Assembly (NCBI RefSeq): GCF_000633935.1
Contig: NZ_KK214998.1
Span: forward strand, 1,130,010 to 1,194,009
Direction: 5' to 3'
DNA length: 64,000 nt
DNA from: Ectothiorhodospira haloalkaliphila ATCC 51935
Lineage (GTDB): Bacteria > Pseudomonadota > Gammaproteobacteria > Ectothiorhodospirales > Ectothiorhodospiraceae
Shown piece after piece: positions 45,267 through 54,098 of this stretch. The notes beneath the pieces were generated by a model. It saw only the letters and a program-made list of their open reading frames with translations. It was not told the origin of the DNA and did no database searches. The number at the start of each line of letters is the position of its first letter. Position 1 is the stretch's first letter. Made by a program: the position numbers and the translations under genes.

Positions 45267-46412
45267 ATGTTTCAGGAACAGGCATTGAATGATTTGAACC
45301 AAACCTTCGTGGGGGCTGGTCTTGCAGAGGGTGGCCTGAGGGCTGTGGTGGAGAGGGCCTACGAGCAGTTGCTTGGCTACGACGATGCGTCGTCCATGGC
45401 GAATGCCGAGGCCCGCATCGGCTACTGGCTGGACCGACTCAATGATGATCTGTCAGTGGATGAACTGGCGGGCACGTTCGTGCAGCAAGCCCACGAGGGG
45501 CAGGGGCGATTTGTGCCCAGCGAGGATCATGCAGGAAATCAGGCGGCCGCCGAGTGGGTGGCTACCCGGGCCGAGGGTCTGGCGGGTGAGGTGCCGGCGC
45601 AGGCTGAGGCCGCGTTGGCCTGGGTGAGCATGTTGACGCAGGGGGCCGTGGAAGCTCGCACCGAGGCGTTGGCGGATCTGCCCGACGAGGCGGCGCCGGC
45701 ACCTGTGGAACCGGGTGTGCCGGACGATTCGCCTTCGGGGGAGTTGCCACAGCCTCCGAGCCTGGATGACCCGGAAGGTTTCGGGCGATGGTATGGAGAG
45801 GTTCTGGAGACCTTGATCGATCGCGATGACCGTTTTTTTGTTGAAGATGGAATTGAGGACGTGGCAGGGGTCAGCCTGAGCGCCTGGGGGGGTGTACCCA
45901 GCTTCCCCGATGAACTGATCTTTCCTCGACCAACTGCTGCCAATGAGCCCACGGCGTACACGCTGGCGTTCAATGACTACCAGGGGCTTTTCTCTGGCGC
46001 CTCGATCACGATCGAATGGGATGGACAAACCTATGAGGCCAGCGGGAATTCGGCCACGGAGTTGGTAGATCAACTGGCCCCCGGACTGGAGCAGCCGGGC
46101 ATGGTTTACGTGGAAACCTTCTCCAACATGCCGTATCTGGTTCAGATCGATTTTCTGGCCCATGAGGCACCGGATATCACAGCCGCACTCACTTTGGGTG
46201 ACGGACGTGAATTCCGCATTGATGACTCCCCCGAGTTCTCGTTCGGAGAATTGCATAATGACGATCTGCGGGAGATGGAGGCTGCTGCCCGCGAGGCAGG
46301 CTGGATGCTGCCCATGGCGTCGGACTGGGAGGATGCCCCCGGGGAGATGGCTGGGGAGAGCATTGAGTTGATGGGGGTATCTGATTCGGGCGAGGAGCTT
46401 GCTGTCGCCTGA
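45267..46412 (+). CDS. Secreted protein with N-terminal DUF4214-like module
   Basis: A 381-residue acidic protein, start after AGGGAGACGCAACG. Residues ~20-95 are the module in its clearest form: VERAYEQLLGYDDASS, NAEARIGYWLDRLNDDL, ELAGTFVQQAHEG, GRFVP. It is closest to the module of the interrupted gene at 35816. A Pro/Glu linker follows, then an unrecognised domain (SLSAWGGVPSFPDELIF, SITIEWDGQTYEASG). The end SGEELAVA is acidic plus hydrophobic, like WLVA and VAFA of two other tagged proteins. No Sec signal. Probably exported by the same T1SS. Confidence 0.78.
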   Translation: MFQEQALNDLNQTFVGAGLAEGGLRAVVERAYEQLLGYDDASSMANAEARIGYWLDRLNDDLSVDELAGTFVQQAHEGQGRFVPSEDHAGNQAAAEWVATRAEGLAGEVPAQAEAALAWVSMLTQGAVEARTEALADLPDEAAPAPVEPGVPDDSPSGELPQPPSLDDPEGFGRWYGEVLETLIDRDDRFFVEDGIEDVAGVSLSAWGGVPSFPDELIFPRPTAANEPTAYTLAFNDYQGLFSGASITIEWDGQTYEASGNSATELVDQLAPGLEQPGMVYVETFSNMPYLVQIDFLAHEAPDITAALTLGDGREFRIDDSPEFSFGELHNDDLREMEAAAREAGWMLPMASDWEDAPGEMAGESIELMGVSDSGEELAVA

Positions 46413-46460
46413 TGAGCCAAATGGGACGGATGACGCGCCTACCTTTCCACTAAGTCAATG

Positions 46461-46487
46461 AAAAAAGCGGGCGCCTCAGGCGCCCGC
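46461..46487 (-). terminator. Terminator of the torF-glnK-amtB operon
   Basis: Read on the reverse strand: GCGGGCGCC, 3-base loop, GGCGCCCGC, then TTTTTT. It lies 28 bases beyond the amtB stop. Confidence 0.9.
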
Positions 46488-46515
46488 AATCACTTCCACT
46501 CCCTGCAGAGGAGAC

Positions 46516-47769
46516 TTACTTACGGCCCGGGGTGAACTCCGGATAGGCCTCGAGGCCACACTCGGCGATGTCCACGCCCCGCATTTCGTCCTCTTCGCTG
46601 ATGCGGATGCCCATGGTGTACTTGAGGATCAGCCACACCAGCAGGCTGGCGGTGAAGACGAAGGCAAAGATGGAGAGCACACCTACCAGCTGAGCCACGA
46701 AGCTGGCGTCCGGGTTGGAGAGCAGCACCGCAAACACACCCCAGATGCCGGCCGTACCGTGGGCGGAGATGGCGCCTGCCGGGTCGTCGATCTTCACCTT
46801 GTCCAGCAGGATGATGGAGAAGACCACCAGCACGCCGCCGATGAAGCCGATCATGACCGCCAGCATGGGATGGGGCATGAGCGGTTCGGCGGTGATGGCC
46901 ACCAGGCCTGCCAGGGCACCGTTGAGGCCCATGGTGAGATCGGTCTTGCCGAACAGCAGTCGGGAGGTGATCAGCGCGGCAACCACACCACCGGCAGCGG
47001 AGAGGTTGGTGTTGGTGAACACCCGTGCCACGGCGTTGGCGGATTCCACATCCGACACCTTGAGCTCGGAACCACCGTTGAAGCCGAACCAGCCCATCCA
47101 GAGGATGAAGATACCCAGGGTGGCCAGCGGCATGTTGGCACCCGGCAGGGCGTTGACCTGCCCCTTGGGACCGTACTTGCCCTTACGAGCGCCGAGCAGC
47201 AGCACACCGGCCAGGGCGGCCACGGCACCGGTCATGTGGACGATGCCGGAACCGGCGTAGTCCAGGTAGCCCAGCTGATCCAGGAAGCCTTCGCCCCAGC
47301 TCCAGAAGCCCTGGATGGGGTAGATGAAGCCGGTGAGGATCACACAGAAGGCCAGGAAGGCCCAGAGCTTCATGCGCTCGGCCACGGCACCGGAGACGAT
47401 GGACATGGCCGTGGCCACGAAGACCACCTGGAAGAAGAAGTCGGACAGGTTGGAGTAGTAGATCTCCCCGCCGCTGGCGATGACCTCTTCAGCCGTGTTG
47501 TCCACGGCGCTGAGCACGGGCCAGAAGCTGGGAATCAGGGCGTTGATGCCGCCGCCGTACATGATGTTGTAGCCGATGATCATGTACATGATGCAGGCGA
47601 TGGAGTACAGCGCGATGTTCTTGGTGAGAATCTCCACGGTGCTCTTGGAGCGGACCAGGCCCGCCTCGAGCATCGTGAAGCCCGCGGCCATCCACATGAC
47701 CAGGGCACCGGATACGAGGAAATAGAACGTATCCAGCCCGTATGCGACTTCTATGACTTGGTTTTCCAC
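46516..47769 (-). CDS. amtB: Ammonium transporter AmtB
   Basis: A 417-residue protein with eleven expected membrane helices. The pore His residues are in AGSGIVHMTGAVAALAG and ISAHGTAGIWGVFA. The N-terminal AGFTMLEAGLVRSKSTVEIL and NGALAGLVAITA are highly conserved family segments. It conducts ammonium and is plugged by GlnK, whose gene precedes it by 39 bases. No long signal peptide. Expression should follow nitrogen limitation through the sigma-54 promoter upstream of the first gene. Confidence 0.97.
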   Translation of the reverse strand: MENQVIEVAYGLDTFYFLVSGALVMWMAAGFTMLEAGLVRSKSTVEILTKNIALYSIACIMYMIIGYNIMYGGGINALIPSFWPVLSAVDNTAEEVIASGGEIYYSNLSDFFFQVVFVATAMSIVSGAVAERMKLWAFLAFCVILTGFIYPIQGFWSWGEGFLDQLGYLDYAGSGIVHMTGAVAALAGVLLLGARKGKYGPKGQVNALPGANMPLATLGIFILWMGWFGFNGGSELKVSDVESANAVARVFTNTNLSAAGGVVAALITSRLLFGKTDLTMGLNGALAGLVAITAEPLMPHPMLAVMIGFIGGVLVVFSIILLDKVKIDDPAGAISAHGTAGIWGVFAVLLSNPDASFVAQLVGVLSIFAFVFTASLLVWLILKYTMGIRISEEDEMRGVDIAECGLEAYPEFTPGRK

Positions 47770-47808
47770 AATGAATCCCCCGCCAAGTGAGTGTTATTCG
47801 ATGATGAT

Positions 47809-48890
<1,082 letters not shown>

Positions 48891-48956
48891 TGAGGTTGTC
48901 CTCTCGCAGGTCGTTGTTGCTGTCTGTGGTGTAAAAGTCACTGCCGGGAGGGGTTT

Positions 48957-48972
48957 AGCATTTGGCGTGCCA
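48957..48972 (-). promoter_or_regulatory. Sigma-54 promoter of porin-glnK-amtB
   Basis: On the reverse strand TGGCACGCCAAATGCT, one base from the consensus TGGCACG-N4-TTGC; GG and GC are correctly placed. Transcription would start near 48946, about 55 bases before the porin ATG. Confidence 0.85.
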
Positions 48973-49014
48973 GGTTGGGATTTTCTTTTTTATCAGTGGG
49001 TTGGGGATTGGCGG

Positions 49015-49029
49015 GCACATTCAGGTGCG
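49015..49029 (-). promoter_or_regulatory. NtrC box, promoter-proximal
   Basis: GCAC-N7-GTGC (GCACATTTCAGGTGC), centred about 76 bases upstream of the expected sigma-54 start. Confidence 0.7.
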
Positions 49030-49067
49030 GGGGATGCCCTGTTTTGGGGGGATCGGGGCGCTGTCTT

Positions 49068-49084
49068 GCACTGTTGTGGTGCAG
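49068..49084 (-). promoter_or_regulatory. NtrC box, distal and strong
   Basis: TGCACTGTTGTGGTGCA, very close to the NtrC consensus, about 130 bases upstream of the expected start and 54 bases (five turns) from the proximal box. Confidence 0.82.
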
Positions 49085-49161
49085 CAATGAGAAGGGGCTT
49101 CGTTCGGCCGGCGGAAGGCGTAAAATAGATACAACACACGTACACGGCACGGAGGTGCACC

Positions 49162-49449
49162 ATGATCGACAACAAGAGCCTGGATGAAATGGTCCGCAAA
49201 CTGAGCGGGATGATGCCCGAGTCCGTGCAGCATGTTCAGGCGGACATCGAGAAGAACCTCAAGGCCGGCCTGTCGGGCGCCTTCCACCGGATGGATCTGG
49301 TCACCCGGGAGGAATTCGAGGTCCAGGCCGCGCTGCTGGAGCGCACCCGCGAGCGCCTCTCGGCCATGGAAGCCCGGGTGAAGGCCCTGGAGAAGGAGTT
49401 CCTGGTCCCCCGCGCCCAGGGAGACGACAACCCGGCGGGGGATTTGTAA
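49162..49449 (+). CDS. ubiK: UbiK accessory factor (BMFP family)
   Basis: A 95-residue helical protein: LDEMVRKLSGMMPES at the start, RMDLVTREEFEVQAALLERT in the middle and ARVKALEKEFL at the end. The C-terminal trimeric coiled coil is typical. UbiK assists the late, aerobic ubiquinone synthesis complex. It diverges from the porin-glnK-amtB operon, a gene arrangement seen in many gammaproteobacteria. Confidence 0.9.
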   Translation: MIDNKSLDEMVRKLSGMMPESVQHVQADIEKNLKAGLSGAFHRMDLVTREEFEVQAALLERTRERLSAMEARVKALEKEFLVPRAQGDDNPAGDL

Positions 49450-49557
49450 AGCAGAACCCGGGCCGGGGTGGGTTCCTGGAGGCGGGTGTCTGCCGCCGCC
49501 AACCACCCAAGCAGAACCGGGCAGGGGGTGGTGTTCTGGAGGCGGGTGTTCGCCGCA
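49448..49557. repeat. Imperfect ~48-bp direct repeat after ubiK
   Basis: Two similar blocks starting at 49448 and 49509 (each aagcagaacc...ctggaggcgggtgt) lie just past the ubiK stop. A partly complementary block (cccctgcccggttcggaacc) is at 49617-49636. The intergenic stretch to 49648 has no gene. Confidence 0.6.
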
Positions 49558-49648
49558 GGGATGCGGCGATCAAGCCTACAGGGACGTATTCACGGCGTCC
49601 CGCCGCAAGAACTCCGCCCCCTGCCCGGTTCGGAACCCCGCCACCAAC

Positions 49649-50242
49649 CTACCGATTCAACAACTTCTCAATCTCCGCAAAACTCTGCACCGGCCCCTCC
49701 GAGGTGATCTCCACCCCCAGTTGCCGGCCGATCTGCGTCAGGGAGAACAATCCGCGCAACAACTCACGGCGCCGCTCGTCATACTCCACCACCAGGGCGT
49801 GCTGACGCCCCGCATCGCGCAGGGTGACCACCACATCCCCCACCCGGGCCGTGACCACATCGTAATGGTCCATCACGCTCAACTCGCCCCGGGGCGTCAT
49901 CACATGCTGCACCAGCAGAGCATTGTGGGAGATGCGCTCGTTCGAGACGGCCTTGACCGGCTTCTCACCCATGATGTCCCGGGCGGTGACCACACCACGC
50001 ACACCCTCCTCGCGATCCACCACAATGAGCAACCGCACCCCGGCATGAATCATCTTCTGCAGCGCCGCGTCCATGGGCATTTCGGGCGGCGCGGTCACCG
50101 CCTCCACGCGGCGGAAATCGGTCATCACATCCCCGGCCGGATCCTCCATGGTCACCCGCGAGGGCAGACCCTGGCCAAAACGATGGACAGTCACATGTTC
50201 AGACAGCGTATGGGACGGAATCAGTGCGTAGCGTGCAGCCAT
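49649..50242 (-). CDS. CBS-domain protein
   Basis: About 197 residues from ATG 50242 after AAAGGAGACTGCC. Two CBS-type motifs occupy residues ~40-165: DAALQKMIHAGVRLLIVVDRE...GVVTARDIMGEKP, and VGDVVVTLRDAGRQHALVVEYD...LLRGLFSLTQIGRQLG. CBS pairs bind adenine nucleotides and act as energy sensors; with no other domain the partner is unknown. A stand-alone monocistronic gene downstream of trpC. Confidence 0.85.
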   Translation of the reverse strand: MAARYALIPSHTLSEHVTVHRFGQGLPSRVTMEDPAGDVMTDFRRVEAVTAPPEMPMDAALQKMIHAGVRLLIVVDREEGVRGVVTARDIMGEKPVKAVSNERISHNALLVQHVMTPRGELSVMDHYDVVTARVGDVVVTLRDAGRQHALVVEYDERRRELLRGLFSLTQIGRQLGVEITSEGPVQSFAEIEKLLNR

Positions 50243-50280
50243 GGCAGTCTCCTTTGGTATCGGGCTTTTGTTTATTCTCA

Positions 50281-50301
50281 CCACGCCCTGTTGGGGCGTG
50301 G
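50281..50301. terminator. Hairpin between trpC and CBS gene
   Basis: CCACGCCC and GGGCGTGG pair around a 5-base loop. No U-run follows on either strand, so termination of the trp operon here is uncertain. Confidence 0.4.
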
Positions 50302-50382
50302 GGTGCCTCGATGGTCAGGTTACGCCTGCCGATGGCGGTTGTCGATTCCCTGATTGGGCGCTGGGTTATGGGGCTTCGTCTT

Positions 50383-50405
50383 TCGCGGGCAGGCCCGCTC
50401 CCACG
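50383..50405. repeat. REP-like palindrome
   Basis: TCGCGGGCAGGCCCGCTCCC resembles the core of REP sequences known in pseudomonads (GCGGG...CCCGCTCCCAC). Only this copy was seen in the window. It lies 11 bases beyond the trpC stop. Confidence 0.5.
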
Positions 50406-50415
50406 GTGCCCGGGA

Positions 50416-51225
50416 TCAAGCCTGGGGGAAGCCCATCAGGGTGGCAAGTTCCTGGCCCGGGTCCGGCGCCTTCATGAAGGCTTCGCCGATCAGGAAGGCG
50501 TGCACGCCGGCGGCGCGCATTCGCTCCACGTCCTCGCGGCGGTGAATGCCGCTCTCGGTGACCAGCAGACGGTCCGCAGGCACACGATCCACCATGTCCA
50601 GGGTGGTCTCCAGACGGGTTTCGAAGGTTCTGAGGCTGCGATTGTTGATGCCGATCAGCGTGGCATCCAGATTGAGGGCCCGCTCCAGTTCCTCGGCGTC
50701 GTGCACTTCCACCAGGGCGTTCATGCCCAGCTCGTGGATCAGTTGCAGCAGATCCTTGAGGTTCGCATCCCCCAGGGCCGAGACGATGAGCAGCACGCAG
50801 TCGGCCCCCATCACCCGGGCCTCGTGGACCTGATAAGGGTCGATGATGAAATCCTTGCGCAGCACCGGCAGACTGCAGGCAGCGCGGGCATCCTCCAGAT
50901 AGGCCTCGTGCCCCTGGAAGAAATCGTGATCGGTGAGCACCGACAGGCACGCTGCCCCGCCCTGCTCATAACTTCGGGCAATGGCTGCTGGATCAAAATC
51001 CTCTCGCAACACCCCCTTGCTGGGGCTGGCCTTCTTCACCTCGGCGATCACCGCCGGATCACCAGCCTGGATGCGATCCCGCAGTGCCTGCAGGAAGGGG
51101 CGCACGGCGGGGGCGGCGTCCGTGAAACGGATCAGGTCCGCCATCGGGGTGTGTCGGCTGCGTTCGGCCACCTCCTCGCGCTTGCGGGCGAGGATCTTCT
51201 TCAGGATATCCGGTGCGTCGCTCAC
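50416..51225 (-). CDS. trpC: Indole-3-glycerol phosphate synthase TrpC
   Basis: A 269-residue TIM-barrel enzyme converting CdRP to indole-3-glycerol phosphate. Catalytic landmarks are [45 protein letters not shown] and [12 protein letters not shown]. Stand-alone TrpC, not fused to TrpF. Its start overlaps the trpD stop by four bases. Confidence 0.97.
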   Translation of the reverse strand: MSDAPDILKKILARKREEVAERSRHTPMADLIRFTDAAPAVRPFLQALRDRIQAGDPAVIAEVKKASPSKGVLREDFDPAAIARSYEQGGAACLSVLTDHDFFQGHEAYLEDARAACSLPVLRKDFIIDPYQVHEARVMGADCVLLIVSALGDANLKDLLQLIHELGMNALVEVHDAEELERALNLDATLIGINNRSLRTFETRLETTLDMVDRVPADRLLVTESGIHRREDVERMRAAGVHAFLIGEAFMKAPDPGQELATLMGFPQA

Positions 51226-52241
51226 TGGATGGCCCCCGACAGCGATATCAGTTCGTCCATCTTGGCAGCAGCGCCACCATTGTCGATGACCTGGGCAGCC
51301 CGCTGGATACCCGCGTCCAGCGTTTCGGCCAGGCCAGCCACGTAGATGGCGGCACCCGCGTTGAGCAGGGTGATGTCCCTCGCTGGCCCGGGGCGACCCT
51401 CGAACACGCCCCGGATCAACGCCAGACTCTCCTCGGCGCTGTCCACCCGCACGGCGTCCAGGGGCGTACGTTCCATACCGAATTCCTCGGGAGCGATGAT
51501 GCGGGTGGTGACCTCGCCATCGCGCAATTCCGCCACCCGGGTGGGGGCGCCGATGCTGATCTCGTCCAGACCGTCCTCGGCATGCACCACCATCACGTGC
51601 CGGCTGCCCAGCAGCTTGAGCACCTGGGCCAGGGGCTCCAGCCAGTGGGTGCTGAACACCCCCAGCACCTGGTTGGGGGCGCCGGCCGGGTTGGTGAGCG
51701 GGCCCAGCACATTGAACAGGGTGCGCACCCCCATCTCGCGGCGCGGCCCCACGGCGTGCTTCATGGCGCCATGGTGCCGGGGGGCGAACAAAAAGCCCAC
51801 GCCCACCTGGTTGATGCAGCGGGCCACCTGCTCCGGGTCCAGGTCCAGGTTGACGCCAGCGCTTTCCAGCACGTCGGCGCTGCCGGAACGGCTGGAGACG
51901 GAGCGGTTGCCGTGCTTGGCCACCCGACCTCCAGCGGCCGCCACCACGAAGGCGGCGGCGGTGGAGATGTTGAAGGTGCCGGAGGCATCGCCGCCGGTGC
52001 CGCAGGTGTCCACCAGGTGCTCGGCATCCACGTCCACCCGGGTGGCCAGTTCACGCATGACGGAGGCGGCAGCGGCGACTTCGTCCACCGTCTCGCCCTT
52101 CATGCGCAGCCCCACCAGGAACCCGCCGATCTGGGCTGGCGTGGCCTCGCCGGTCATGATATGACGCATGACGGTGATCATTTCCTGCCCGGAGAGATCC
52201 CGGTGTTCGGTTACGGCCCGGATGGCCTCCTGCATGTTCAT
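51222..52241 (-). CDS. trpD: Anthranilate phosphoribosyltransferase TrpD
   Basis: A 339-residue enzyme joining anthranilate and [22 protein letters not shown] and [18 protein letters not shown] are the substrate-binding signatures, with [20 protein letters not shown] later. Coupled to trpG and trpC by four-base overlaps. Confidence 0.97.
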   Translation of the reverse strand: MNMQEAIRAVTEHRDLSGQEMITVMRHIMTGEATPAQIGGFLVGLRMKGETVDEVAAAASVMRELATRVDVDAEHLVDTCGTGGDASGTFNISTAAAFVVAAAGGRVAKHGNRSVSSRSGSADVLESAGVNLDLDPEQVARCINQVGVGFLFAPRHHGAMKHAVGPRREMGVRTLFNVLGPLTNPAGAPNQVLGVFSTHWLEPLAQVLKLLGSRHVMVVHAEDGLDEISIGAPTRVAELRDGEVTTRIIAPEEFGMERTPLDAVRVDSAEESLALIRGVFEGRPGPARDITLLNAGAAIYVAGLAETLDAGIQRAAQVIDNGGAAAKMDELISLSGAIQ

Positions 52242-52891
52242 GGTGTCGCCCGCCCCCTGTCATGGTGTTTGGCGGGATTTTCACGGCCCCCGGGCGACCG
52301 GTCAACCACCAAAGGCGTGCGCAGGAAGTTCTGCAGCAGTTCGTGCCCCTGGCGGGTGAGGATGGATTCCGGGTGGAATTGCACGCCTTCCACCGCCAGT
52401 TCCCGGTGGCGCACGCCCATGATTTCGTCCAGTTGACCATCCTGAGTTTCGGTCCAGGCAGTCACTTCCAGGCAGTCGGGCAGGCGTGTCTTGTCGATCA
52501 CCAGGGAATGATATCGGGTGGCCTCCAGGGGGTTCTCCAACCCATGAAACACGCCCATATCCTTGTGATGCACCATGGAGGTCTTGCCGTGCATGATCTC
52601 CCGGGCATGGATGATATGCCCGCCAAAGGCCTGACCGATGCTCTGATGCCCCAGACACACCCCCAGCAGCGGCACCCGGCCGGCGAACCGGCGGATCACT
52701 TCCAGGGAGATGCCGGCCTGGTCGGGGGTGCAGGGGCCGGGGGAGATGACGATGCGCTCCGGGGCCATGGCCTCGATCTCGTCCACGGTGATGGCATCGT
52801 TGCGACGCACGTCCACGTCGGCCCCCAGTTCACCCAGATACTGCACCAGGTTGTAGGTGAAGGAGTCGTAATTATCGATCATCAACAGCAT
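52238..52891 (-). CDS. trpG: Anthranilate synthase glutamine amidotransferase TrpG
   Basis: A 217-residue class I amidotransferase. [18 protein letters not shown] at the start, the nucleophile Cys in [17 protein letters not shown], and [11 protein letters not shown] with the catalytic His/Glu. It supplies ammonia to TrpE. A C-terminal extension of about 20 residues is unusual but harmless-looking. It could also serve PabB. TrpE lies 8.6 kb away in this window. Confidence 0.95.
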   Translation of the reverse strand: MLLMIDNYDSFTYNLVQYLGELGADVDVRRNDAITVDEIEAMAPERIVISPGPCTPDQAGISLEVIRRFAGRVPLLGVCLGHQSIGQAFGGHIIHAREIMHGKTSMVHHKDMGVFHGLENPLEATRYHSLVIDKTRLPDCLEVTAWTETQDGQLDEIMGVRHRELAVEGVQFHPESILTRQGHELLQNFLRTPLVVDRSPGGRENPAKHHDRGRATP

Positions 52892-52960
52892 GGTCTGGGC
52901 GGGCTCCCGCGGCGGTGTGGTCGTGTGATTCAGGGAGCATCGTGGATCCCTGGTTCCGGG

Positions 52961-54037
52961 TCAAGCCGGCGATTCCCCGCCGACGATCCGGTGGATCAGC
53001 GCCATCTTCTCCATGGCCTTCGGGGAGAGCACGAAGGGATAGGCAGAGCTGTGTCCCATGCTGCGGTTGAGGCTGTTGAGGGCATAGGTCAGCGGCAGCC
53101 AGTGATCCATGAGGGGGGCGAAGTCCCGCTGCTCGTAGGGATCGAAATCGGGGGCGGCGCGCAGATCGCAGCCCTGCTCCACCCGCGGACCCACCTCCAG
53201 GCCCCAGGCGTGGGCCGTTTCCAGGGTGTCGACGATGTGCAGGTAATGGGCCCAGGTCTCGGCCCAGTCCTCCCAGGGGTGACTGCTGGCATAGCTGCTG
53301 ATGAAGTGCTGCCCCCAGTCCGACGGCGGCCCCTGCTGGTAATGCCGCTGCAGGGCCTGGGCATAATTCTCCCGTTCATCCCCGAAGTGGGCGCGGAAGA
53401 TCTCCAGCCAGGGTGAATCCCTGATGAGACGCTCCCAGTAATAGTGGCCCGACTCGTGCCGAAAATGCCCAAGAATGGTGCGATAGGGTTCGGCCATCTG
53501 CTCCCGCAGGCGCTCGCGGGTGGCTGGGTCGGCCTCGGCGATGTTGATGGTGATCAGGCCCTGGGCGTGCCCGGTCATGACGCGCTCGGTTTCGTAGAAC
53601 TGGGGCTCCACATCGGCCATGAAGGCAAAGGCCAGCCCCAGTGGGTCGCGGGTACGGGGCACAACGGGCAGTTTCAGGCGCAACAGGCTGTAGACCAGGC
53701 GGCGCTTCTCCGTCTCCAGGCGATACCACAACTTTTTGTTGCCCGGCACGCTCAGGTCCGGAATCACCTGGTTGAGACGGCAGGCGGCGCAGAACCGCTC
53801 ATCCTCTTCGGCGGGCACCATCCAGTTGCACACCGCATCGCGGGCGTAGTGGTTACACATGCGATAGCGCCCCTGGGATACCGCGCCCACCGGTCGCCAC
53901 AACCCGCCCTCCTCCGGCTCCAGGGCCGCCACTTCCAGGGTATCGGGCAGGAATCCCAGGGTGTGGCCACAGCGGGTGCAACTGGTGTTTTCAAAATAGA
54001 TCAATTGGCCGCAAGAGCCACAGTTAAACAGTCTCAT
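52961..54037 (-). CDS. Zinc-ribbon metallopeptidase (Peptidase_Mx type)
   Basis: A 358-residue protein. An N-terminal zinc ribbon (CGSCGQLIYFENTSCTRCG) occupies residues ~6-25, and another Cys cluster CAACRLNQ lies near residue 85. The protease motif ILGHFRHESGHYYWERL has HExxH near residue 195, and AHFGDERENYAQAL follows. WEDWAETWAHYLHI is the conserved downstream segment with the third ligand. Family members are predicted zinc peptidases of unknown substrate. It lies between the trehalose genes and trpG, on the same strand. Confidence 0.85.
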   Translation of the reverse strand: MRLFNCGSCGQLIYFENTSCTRCGHTLGFLPDTLEVAALEPEEGGLWRPVGAVSQGRYRMCNHYARDAVCNWMVPAEEDERFCAACRLNQVIPDLSVPGNKKLWYRLETEKRRLVYSLLRLKLPVVPRTRDPLGLAFAFMADVEPQFYETERVMTGHAQGLITINIAEADPATRERLREQMAEPYRTILGHFRHESGHYYWERLIRDSPWLEIFRAHFGDERENYAQALQRHYQQGPPSDWGQHFISSYASSHPWEDWAETWAHYLHIVDTLETAHAWGLEVGPRVEQGCDLRAAPDFDPYEQRDFAPLMDHWLPLTYALNSLNRSMGHSSAYPFVLSPKAMEKMALIHRIVGGESPA

Positions 54038-54098
54038 GGAATTGTCAGTGACCTTCTGAGGGGCTCTCGATCATTGAGCATAGCGGATAGCATACGCC

